Assembly (NCBI RefSeq): GCF_027942865.1
Contig: NC_134515.1
Location: forward strand, 11,461,339-11,525,338
DNA from: Odontesthes bonariensis
Lineage: Eukaryota; Chordata; Actinopteri; Atheriniformes; Atherinopsidae
DNA: 64,000 bases
Direction of reading: 5' to 3'
The notes under the pieces were generated by a model. The model saw only the letters and a program-made list of their open reading frames with translations, was not told the DNA's origin and did no database searches. Position 1 is the stretch's first letter. Each line of letters starts with the position of its first letter. Below, piece by piece: positions 1 to 8,941 of the stretch. The translations under genes and the position numbers were made by a program.

Positions 1-460
1 CACACTGGATCAATTAACTGTTCAAAGATATTACTTTTTTAAATTATTTTTTCTCAAATCAGCCTATGTTTTAGCAGAACTTAGTTTCTGCGCAGTTATG
101 TCTGACTCATTAATAACTGACTGCAACTGGGGCTTGATTGCGTTTTATTTAATGCTAATTCAGCGTTCACACTAGGTGTCGTCCATTCATAAACTTTTAA
201 AACTTTCCCACATGTTTTTTTGCCGCTCACCTTTGTGCTGTTTAAGCCAATTGAATGTCAAAAAGTTCCACTCATTGAGACCATTTGATTGTATTGAATG
301 TATTAAATTAGTCAGCTTTTTGAGAAAATGTGAATTTTGTTATTTGAATTCTAACAACTTATGGATAGTTTCAGCTATAAGCATAATTTAAACTTTAAAC
401 ACCTCACAAGGAAGTGGACTGTGACCTTATGTTTCAACATTTCAATATCTTTCACCTTTT

Positions 461-506
<46 letters not shown>

Positions 507-987
507 CAGTTTAAAATCATTATTTTTATTTTGTTCTTTCTAAAAAAAAAAAATTCTGTGGGAGCGGGTTAGTGGCTTACTTTACAGATCATGTGACACT
601 AAACTTTCAAATACTATAAATTGAGAAACACCTATATGAGTAACGGGTAAATTGAACTCGCTCCTTTTTTCTACATTTTTGACACTTTGAATTTAAAACA
701 CACTCTTATGTGCTCCTCTATCCTGTTTAGTGCTAACTGTGTCAAAATGGTTCTAATAGCTTTTACCGCTTTAGGCTCAAGAGGTCAGAGTTTGAGGGTT
801 GTGCTCAGCCTAAATTCAGAGCAGAGGTCTGATCCTCTGCTTCCGTCTTTCTGCCCAGTGCAAGCTCCTTATGATGATGATCTTAACGAGCAGCTCCTGT
901 TCGGTGTGTCATGTCGGTTCATGCACACACAGCCAAACGTTGATCAGAAACACAGACTTGCGCATCCACATAACCACATGCTTTGAC
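1..987. other. Gene-poor left edge
   Basis: No exon with a recognisable product is seen here. The stretch is AT-rich and contains a TA microsatellite (about 463-502). Short open frames in this part show no family resemblance and look like chance. The missing first coding exon of bcas2 could in principle lie here or left of the window, but I could not find a sequence matching the expected N-terminus. Confidence 0.5.
463..502. repeat. TA dinucleotide microsatellite
   Basis: An almost pure alternating TA tract of about 30 bases, preceded by a short TGTG stretch. Simple sequence repeat with no visible link to a gene. Confidence 0.9.
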
Positions 988-1596
988 TTAAAGCTGCAGT
1001 CTGCAAGATTTGTTGTTGTCATACATAAAGTCCTACTTTTTGGCATTTTAAGAGTTTACATGATCTATCAGAACGCTTGAAGTTGAAAACGGTGACCTCC
1101 GTAGTCGCAAAATGCAAGAAATGCTTGTTTTTTAACCGAAAAATAAAAAGTTATTCAACTTCCTGTCCCGCCCCTTCAAAACACATGAGAACTCGTGCAC
1201 GTAGACGTGCACGCCAGATGCGCCTACACGACTCCTCATTCATCAACTCACCTGTCATTTGCGATCATGGAAGACACAGTAAGTAGACTAGCCCGTAATG
1301 AAGTTCAATAGTCTAGATAAATAAGCGTGGGGACGAGTCTACCTTGTATCGCGCGTGCACAATCGGTGATTGACAGGCAGCAGAGCCCAGCTCGTAACCT
1401 GATTGGTTACCTTTTACCGGTCCGGTCTGCAATTTTGTAAACAAACCTGCTGGCTTTGGAGGGACCTAGCGGGACATATAGGGGACCTAGAGAACTCATT
1501 TTTTTTTGTATTGGGGTATTTAATGTACTACTTTTGAGAATCCCCGGACAGTTCCAGGCATTATGCTTGAAAAAGAGTTGCAGACTGCAGCTTTAA
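988..1596. mobile_element. TTAA-flanked inverted-repeat DNA element (piggyBac-like non-autonomous)
   Basis: The stretch is bounded by TTAA at 988-991 and 1593-1596. Just inside are perfect 15-bp terminal inverted repeats, AGCTGCAGTCTGCAA at 992-1006 and its reverse complement at 1578-1592. A TTAA target duplication is the signature of piggyBac-type (and some Kolobok-type) elements. The 600-bp interior encodes no transposase, so the element would need enzyme supplied elsewhere. It holds an 18-bp near-palindrome at 1195-1212 and an ATG followed five codons later by a splice-donor-like GTAAGT (1267-1287). Superfamily assignment rests only on the TTAA ends. Confidence 0.7.
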
Positions 1597-1920
1597 ACCG
1601 CATCTTTGTTCCATCTATATGTATTAATTCTTGTTCTAGGGACTTGATTAACCTTTGACCTTCTGCATGCAGTACTTTGTTAAAATGCCTTTCAGCTCCC
1701 CAATTCCTCTTGTCAATACTTTTGTTTTAAGGATCCACATTAGTTAACGATGCACTACCTTTCAACCTTTTGAGAAATATTCACCTAACCTTTGATCTTC
1801 TGCACGCAATACAGCTTCTGATTTCAAGGCTGATTTCAAGGCTCTTGCCTTTCAGCTCTTGAGTACTTCTGCTAAGACGTAGTCTGGTAGAATGGAATCT
1901 TTTTCTAAGCTCCTGACATA

Positions 1921-2639
1921 AGCCGCTTTCGGACAGACCGTTCTAAGAAAGTAGTTATCAGAACTACCCTCCTCGAATTTCGTTCTGATAACTATCCTTC
2001 CCCAGCGGAACTGTTTCAGTCTGCATTCCCACATGAGTCGGGACCTGATAGGGACTGATGCGCCGCGCGCAGCCGTCTGCTTCAGTGACGTGTTAGCCGT
2101 TTAGCGCTACATTCAAACACAAAACAAAACGGTAAAAGTAAGGAGAGTAGAAAAAACACCACCAAGAAGCTAATATGGAGAGCGGGGAGGCCACTGTGTT
2201 CATGGTCTGCATGATGGTGATATTAATCATGGACAATCACATCAGGCGTCTAATATCGAGGCTGGAAAAGCTCACAGAGAGAGTCAGGAGACGATACTTT
2301 TTCATTTCATGAAGGAAGAAAGGAGAGCAGAGCGCTGCAGACAAATGAGACCAGTGTAAGTTTAACTTATTAAACACTCGCCGGTTCTGTCTGTGTCTTA
2401 TGAGGAGACATTTCAGCCGTGATAGCATGACATGGGGCGTAGCTACTGACCACCACACACCTCCGTCAGATCGTTCTATAGAACCATGAAAAGACCCGAC
2501 CTCGGAGAAGGAGCTAAATAGTTATAGGAACTAAGGGAGAAAGCCCCGAGTTCCTGTATGTCCGAACACGGGAGAAAACGGCCCCGCGGATTAAAAGGTT
2601 ATTAGAACTGCCAAAGGTTCCTCCAGTCCGAAAGTGGCT
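1921..2639. mobile_element. Harbinger-like non-autonomous DNA transposon
   Basis: The ends form imperfect terminal inverted repeats: AGCCGCTTTCGGACAG at 1921-1936 and, inverted, AGCCACTTTCGGACTG at 2624-2639 (two differences). Both ends are flanked by ATA (1918-1920 and 2640-2642), which fits a 3-bp target duplication as made by PIF/Harbinger elements. The 719-bp interior has a GC-rich start and one small open frame (2175-2312) but no transposase. Harbinger is inferred from the 3-bp duplication and end style; another cut-and-paste family is possible. Confidence 0.6.
2175..2312 (+). CDS. Small ORF inside the Harbinger-like element (45 aa, unknown)
   Basis: An ATG-initiated frame of 45 codons ends in TGA. 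Residues 8-19 are a short hydrophobic run (VFMVCMMVILIM), followed by a basic amphipathic tail rich in R, K and E. It lies wholly inside the inverted-repeat element and may be the remnant first exon of an element-encoded protein. No function can be assigned. It may simply be a chance frame. Confidence 0.25.
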   Translation: MESGEATVFMVCMMVILIMDNHIRRLISRLEKLTERVRRRYFFIS

Positions 2640-2642
2640 ATA

Positions 2643-3538
2643 GTTGGAAAACGTCGTGGGGTTATAGAGAGATGGTGGGAATAAATTCTTTAGGATTTAG
2701 AAAAAGACGAGCACGCTGCAATGAGTTATCCATTGGTCATCTCTTATATATCACTTTAGTATAAGAGATTATTTTGAATTTACTTTATTTTCAAGGTTTG
2801 TAAGAAAAACTGGAAAGAGTGAAGTATAGCGCATTCTTGCACTCCTGTCCTCTTATTTATCCAGATGAAATAGCAGTTAGCAAGTCTGGATGAAAATGAT
2901 TGAGCGTCACTGGGAAAGCTGAAACGTAATGATCTCCGTTCTTTCTTAAAGGATGACCCCAAAAGAAGGTGAAGGACGCACTGAAGCCCATTTCCTTGGC
3001 ATTTAGAGAATTTGAACAGCTTTAATCATGTGTCCCTCAGATACTTCTACTAAATATTTCATTTTCCAAGCTTCTCTCGTGTCAAAGTTCCCAGGTTGAA
3101 TCTCACTTTACGCTGATGAGATTAGATGTATGAAAATATTTGAGTGAATAATGTGTAATCAATCGCCCGTTTTATTTCTCGTTCAGAAACCTTTCTCGTA
3201 TTAAAGTTTAAAGTACTCTGTTTAGGAATATTTCAACATGGTATAAATTAGAATATTTTGTCTTTGGACCAAGCCACTCATGAGAAATTGTTTAAGTTTA
3301 CATTTTTTTCTTTTCCTACTCAAATATAACAAGAATCTGATCATCAGAGGCCATTTTAGAGTCTCTAACATTATTATTGACCCTGTTTAACCCCTGTCAC
3401 AATGATAGATTTATTTTTTTGTGTAAAGGTGTTTTGATGGCTAGATGATTGTCAATAAACACCATTATTAGTGAATATTTGAACTTGCACAAAGCTGAAA
3501 AATGTTAATTTCCTTGGAGCTGCAGTTTTTTCTGTATG
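2643..3538. other. Non-coding stretch left of the first visible bcas2 exon
   Basis: AT-rich sequence with no recognisable exon, element ends or RNA gene. If the first bcas2 exon is further left, this is intron. The last 29 bases before the exon (3539-3567) carry the splice acceptor and are part of the segment duplicated at 7457. Confidence 0.5.
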
Positions 3539-3567
3539 AAATATTTAGATTCAGTATAATCCTTCAG

Positions 3568-5573
3568 GCTGCAGCGTTGGTTGAGGAGGAGACCAGAAGG
3601 TACCGACCTACGAAGAACTACCTGAGCTACCTACCCACGCCTGACTTCTCTGCTTTTGAGGTGATAAACTCATCAGACATTTGACGCCTTCTTCAAGTGT
3701 TCAAAGAGTCACAGAAATAACTATCTCTTTGATTCTTTTTCGCCCCTCAGACAGAAATTATGAGGAATGAATTTGAGCGGTTAGCGTCTCGGCAACCCAT
3801 GGATCTCCTGAGCATGAAGAGGTAAACCCTGCCCACTGCTGAAGCCCGGTGGTAGTTGTACTGCAACTTGGGCTTCTTTATCTGCCTCAGAGTGACTTAT
3901 TTGTGCCAAAAATGAACATACGACTGAAGTATTCGTGAGACAATAAGTTATTTTAGTCACGTCAGTCAGTCTGGATCTCAGGAACAGTCTAGGTTCAAGA
4001 TTACTTAAATTGTTGTTCAGTTGTATCAGTGGTAAATGTAGAATCAGGAGACAAAAGTTAAGTAAAAATGATCTTCCAAAGACCGCAGTATGAAAGCGGG
4101 GTGCATTTATTCAGCCAGTATCTGAAATACAGGCCAGATATATGCGATGAGACAATCCTGGAGTTTACTGACAAGCTCCCTCAGGGCTTTGCCTTTTATT
4201 CTCTAAGGGGTTCCTCCCAGTCTCCGCCTCTTCTCTTTATTATTTTTTGGAACTGGCCGTGACCTTGTACACCATTATAAATCAACCTCAAACTGGAACT
4301 GTGTATTGTTTATTTTTTTAAAGGCATCAACATGACTGTCCACCCCCTCAGGATTGCCTGGCCCGTTGCCTTCATAGCTCTTTCTTTACCTCATGTCTCT
4401 GTATCTTATCCTCTTAAGGCCATCCTGAGAGCGTAGAACTCGTTACCTTCACCCCTTACAAGGTTGATATGATAACCATTACCAGAAGTGCTCATCCGTT
4501 TTATAAACCGTTAGAAATAGACATGTAAAATACACCATTGCATATTTGTGGTCCACTTAGATAAACTTTTGGTAAAGAAGTTTCAAAGAAACGTGCGTGC
4601 ATTGGTATGCGAGGGTCACATAATGTAAATTTTGTTATGACTGCACACACTTGTCGCCCGTCCTGATTTGTAGTAAAACCTCTTTTCTTTTAAGCCAAAA
4701 CAGAAAAATTAAGCCAAACTTAACTGGCAATGAAACTGAACACATTCATTACATTTGACTTCGAACAGAATCTCAGCTGCAGATGGAACAGCAGCCTCTA
4801 TACAGTCTTTTCAGTTTTGCTGAAATGTTTTTACAACAATGTTTAGAATTTTTTTTTTGTTTTCACCCTTGTGGAGATATGAGCTGCCAGCGCCCACATC
4901 AGGACAGAAGAATGACATTACAGCGTGGCAGGAGTGTGTGAACAACTCGATGGCCCAGCTGGAGCACCAGGCAGTCCGCATTGAGAACCTCGAGCTCATG
5001 TCGCAATATGGAACCAATGCGTGGAAAGTCTACAATGAGTATGTGATGACAGCCTTTTCTCTAAATCAGAAAACTGTGCAGAGTTAATCTGAAGAAATCT
5101 GACCCTTCGCTCTGTCCTCCTCCTTTAGTAACTTGGCCTGCATGATCGAGGTGGCTCAAAAGGAACTTCATAAATTCAGGTGAATGCTGAAAAGATAATA
5201 TTCCCTTGCTTTAAGTGCTGTTCAGCCTGTATTCACTTTTACGAATCTCTGTATTTTGATACACAGGAAACAAATTCAAGATCTGAACTGGCAGCGTAAG
5301 AATGATCAGTTGGCAGCCGGAGCCAAACTGCGAGAGCTTGAGTCTAAGTACGTCATTAAAAAGCTTACGTGTTTATATCTCCGTATGCAGGGAGTATGCA
5401 AGTCAGATTCCCCCCTGTTTTAACATGTTTATTTCCCCCTTGACAGCTGGGTGTCACTGGTCAGTAAGAACTATGAGATAGAGCGAGCTATCGTCCAGCT
5501 GGAAAACGAAGTTGCTCAGCTCAGACAACAGCAAGGGGACGAGAACAAGGAGAACATCCGACAGGACTTCTAG
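3568..5573 (+). CDS. bcas2: bcas2, pre-mRNA-splicing factor SPF27 (5' partial, six exons)
   Basis: BCAS2/SPF27 is a core subunit of the PRP19 (NineTeen) complex, which acts in the nucleus in activation and remodelling of the spliceosome. Coding exons: 3568-3660, 3751-3821, 4877-5038, 5129-5179, 5267-5347 and 5447-5573; all junctions are GT-AG and phases agree. The translation runs from an [11 protein letters not shown] start, through an N-Y-L-S-Y-L-P-T-P motif and a [11 protein letters not shown] block, to a C-terminal coiled coil and the family's characteristic end NKENIRQDF. About 195 residues are present; the human protein has about 225, so roughly 30 N-terminal residues, normally one exon, are missing. 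That exon was not found upstream and may lie left of the window. Candidate poly(A) signals are at 6611 and 6618. Identity is very secure from the sequence of the whole body. Confidence 0.95.
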
Positions 5574-6227
5574 GACAGCAGCAAGTTTCAGCCTCACAGA
5601 ACTGGACTCAAGCCAATGATGAAACTGGCTTCTCTTTGTTTGGATGAAGAAGCAGACTGAGGAGGAAGTTTCTTCTATGGAGAATGTTTGACAGCTTAAT
5701 CTAGTCACTATAACATTTGGGACGATGAAAACTTCATTTAGCTACTTTACACCTACTGTAAAAACTTTTTTTTTTTTGATAGGTTCGCAGGGTGACTTTG
5801 TACAATTTGCTCCAAAAATGAACACATTTATCATCTTATTACAAGTTGGACGTGAGGCATAAAATATACCTTCACTCATTTCAGTCAATACATGTCACTC
5901 TACTTCAGGTTCACTGGCAGTTTCTGAGGTAATACTAGCTAATGTTGGCGGTCTTCAGACCGCTTTACAGAGAAGCGAGCCAGTACTTTCTTTGTTTTGG
6001 TGGTACTGATGCACAAGCAGTACAATTTAACATTATTTTATACATGCGTCATGATGTAATTTAGCAAATGTTGCAGTCTTTCTATAAAATGTAATTTAAA
6101 TCAGTCTACAGGTCCTTTAAGTTGCATTTTTAACTGTTTAGAAAAGGTGTACATAGTTGGTGACCCTACATTCTCTTCAGTACATGAAATATTTTTGTGG
6201 TTTTGATAAAACAAACTTTTTCTCAGT

Positions 6228-6262
<35 letters not shown>

Positions 6263-6640
6263 CCAAAATATAAATTTCCACATTTATGTCCTGCTTCCAG
6301 TGTGATAAATGGTCTCAGCCTTCGAGCTAACAAACAGTATTTCTAATTAGAACATAAAAGAAGTCAGTCTCCAGCCACCATGTCTATTTCCAATCCAAGT
6401 GGCGCTTAGCTGACCAAAAGCTAATTATTTTGTGCTCCCTACACATAACTTCAGTGAATAACAGCTTCAAAAAGACCACTTTCTGATGTATATGATTAGT
6501 GGTCTATATATTTTAATTACTGAAACGCAGTATAATGCATGAATAAGTTTGATTGGTTACCACATTAGTTATTTTCTACGGTGGTTGTAAAAAGAAAGTT
6601 TCACATATATAATAAAGAATAAATCACTTGGTCCTTATCA
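5574..6640 (+). other. bcas2 3' untranslated region and poly(A) signals
   Basis: After the TAG stop there is about 1 kb of AT-rich sequence without an exon. It includes a run of 34 T at 6229-6262. Two AATAAA hexamers at 6611-6616 and 6618-6623 are plausible polyadenylation signals; whether the transcript runs that far cannot be told from sequence. Confidence 0.45.
6229..6262. repeat. 34-base poly(T) run
   Basis: An uninterrupted homopolymer. It could be the reverse-strand tail of an old retroposed copy or simple slippage. No retroposed gene sequence was recognised next to it. Confidence 0.9.
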
Positions 6641-6849
6641 GGTCTGAAAATTGGATAGATACAACCTCAAATGAACAAAGGCACAGGACATATTAAACCG
6701 TCATTATTTGACAAAATGCAGAAGCATTTGTGTGTGGGAAAACCCAGCACGTTGCGGCTTCCATAGGATTTAAGGGGGTAAATAGCAGCCAGGTGCTGAA
6801 AATCAAATGTATTTGATGACGTGACATCTTGTATGACAGCAGAAGTCTC

Positions 6850-7825
6850 GAAGGTTTACTGGTCTGGAGCAATTGGATGTGTGTTAATAGAAGGCCAAGG
6901 ACAAAAACATCAGCAATTATTCAAGACAGTATTCAATCAGACACAACAACAGGTTCACCCCAAGGTCAGACTGCAATTCTCACATAAAACGGCAAAATAA
7001 TCTATTACACCTCAGACTATACAGGTCAACAAGTGTGGCTTGTTTGGAAGGTTTGCAGGAGAAAACCTCTTTTCTCTAAAAAGAACATGGCAGCACAGCT
7101 TAGGTCTGCAAAGTTTCATATGAGCAAACCATAAGACTTTGGAACAATGTCCTTTGGACAGACGAGACCAAAGTGGAGATATTTGGTCATAATACACAGC
7201 AGCACGTTTGAAAACCAAACGCAGCATATCAGCACAAACTAGTCACCAAGCATGATGGGAAAGAGGTAATGATTCGTGCCTGTTTTGCAGCTACGAGACA
7301 ACAGAACCTGGACGTCTTGCATAGTCCCCTGTGTCTGACCACCTGTCTGACAGCTAAAGCTTGGCTAAAACTGGGTCATAAAACAGGAAAAAGATCCAAA
7401 AACACAGCAGCAACTCTACAACAAAACGGCTGAAAAAGAAAAGAATCAGTGGTATAAAATATTTAGATTCAGTATAATCCTTCAGGCTGCAGCGTTGGTT
7501 GAGGAGGAGACCAGAAGGTACCGACCTACGAAGAACTACCTGAGCTACCTACCCACGCCTGACTTCTCTGCTTTTGAGGTGGTACAAAGTCCAGACCTCG
7601 ACCTGATTGAAATGCTGTGGTGGGACCGTAAGAGAGCCGTGCATAAACGAATATCTGCAAACCTCAATGAGTTAAAGCAACATTGTGAAGGAGAGTGGAC
7701 TACACTACTATGCGATAGACTGATAACATCATACAGAAACAGTTACCTCAAGTCTATGCTGCTAAAGGTGGTTCTGCAATCTAATGAATCATTATTGCTT
7801 TTCACACACTTAGAAAACTGATGAC
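6850..7825 (+). pseudogene. Decayed Tc1-like transposase with a captured bcas2 exon
   Basis: Plus-strand translation shows the Tc1 central motif L-W-N-N-V-L-W-T-D-E-T-K (about 7137-7172), which carries the second catalytic aspartate, followed by F-G-H-N-T-Q-Q-H-V. The C-terminal motif [11 protein letters not shown], with the catalytic glutamate, is at about 7588-7620 and is followed by [16 protein letters not shown]. The frame is broken by stops and shifts, so no active enzyme is made. Between the two motifs, at 7457-7581, sits an exact copy of a bcas2 exon with its splice acceptor. No intact terminal repeats were identified, so the outer limits are approximate. Confidence 0.85.
7457..7581 (+). 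repeat. Perfect duplicate of bcas2 exon segment 3539-3663
   Basis: All 125 bases are identical to 3539-3663 (constant offset 3918). The copy includes 29 bases of upstream intron with the TTCAG acceptor, the complete 93-base exon and three bases of the donor (GTG). One mismatch further upstream, four more bases (GTAT) also match. It lies in direct orientation downstream of the bcas2 terminal exon. The exon frame continues without a stop into the Tc1 transposase C-terminus, giving an open frame to 7821. Confidence 0.97.
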
Positions 7826-8941
7826 ATTGTGTAATTTGTCATGTGTTGTTAATCTGTAGTTTTAAGACCTTGAAGTATCTAAGGTATCAGAAAGAAACAG
7901 AAGCCATCCAAATTCATTGTATTTACAAGTCCTACAAGACCTATATATCCTTAACATGGCATTATAAAAGACCTGAAATCACTTCCATTTCTAGAGAGAA
8001 TCAGCGGTTTCTGAGCGAGTGCCGCAGATATTCATAATCTCCCCTTTGGTCCCAGAGTTATAGCTTTGAATAATGGCTATAAAAGTGTGGGTTTTTTTGC
8101 AGGAGCATTATGACATCATGTGAAGTTGACCTTTTGGGTATGAAATGTCATCACTTCATAATTTCATCCTGTTGGACATTTATTCGACACTCTGTCATAA
8201 ATCTTAAATTATGGTCAAAAATGAGTTTTATGAGATCACAACTGAACTTTTACCCACAAATACAAAGTGCACCTTTGAGTCAAAGTGAATGTTGGTGCCA
8301 AATTTGAAGGAGGCACTTTCAGAAAAAAAATGAAATGCTTCACAACGTAAAGATGTCAGAAAATGATTTTAGACTTATGCACCTATTTGAAATACACAAG
8401 CCCTTTACACATGTTAAGCTGGATCATTTGCAATATATTGTCTGGCTCAGACAAAAATCAGTAAATAATCATTTATTATTGTTCTTACACAGTGAGCATA
8501 ACAATCATTTCTGTCCCTCTCTGATCACAAACAGGATCGTCAGAATAAACACGTATTCAATCTGTGGCAAAACAAAAAGTCTGGTTGCACGAGATTATCT
8601 GCATGGTTGTCATGGAAAGCCAGATGTCCAGCATAGAAAGGAGCAAGGTAGCGCAGTAGGTAGACCAGGTCCAGGAGTTTCTACGTACACAAACCAGGAA
8701 CCGAACAAAATCAAACTCCAACAGAAATACTGATAGTGAGATAATTTCTGTCTCTCATCACACACATCTCACTCACACAAGTTTTGCAGGCACAGTTATA
8801 CTCTTTGCAAAGAAACTATAGGGCTCTCTTTAGGAAAAGTTATCCACTGTGATAGAAATACTGAATTCGACTATGTGCAAAACTTTGTGGTTAGCCAATG
8901 GTAGCTAAAGTAGCAGTGCGGGATTTGGGCCATGCTCCAGT
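7826..8941. other. Region between the Tc1 relic and otud3; probable otud3 3' UTR and repeat sequence
   Basis: No exon is recognised. The part at about 8100-8345 reads like a dispersed fish repeat, from memory of similar sequence, but I cannot name it securely. On the minus strand AATAAA (TTTATT at 8472-8477), about 470 bases past the otud3 stop, is a candidate polyadenylation signal for otud3. Confidence 0.4.
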
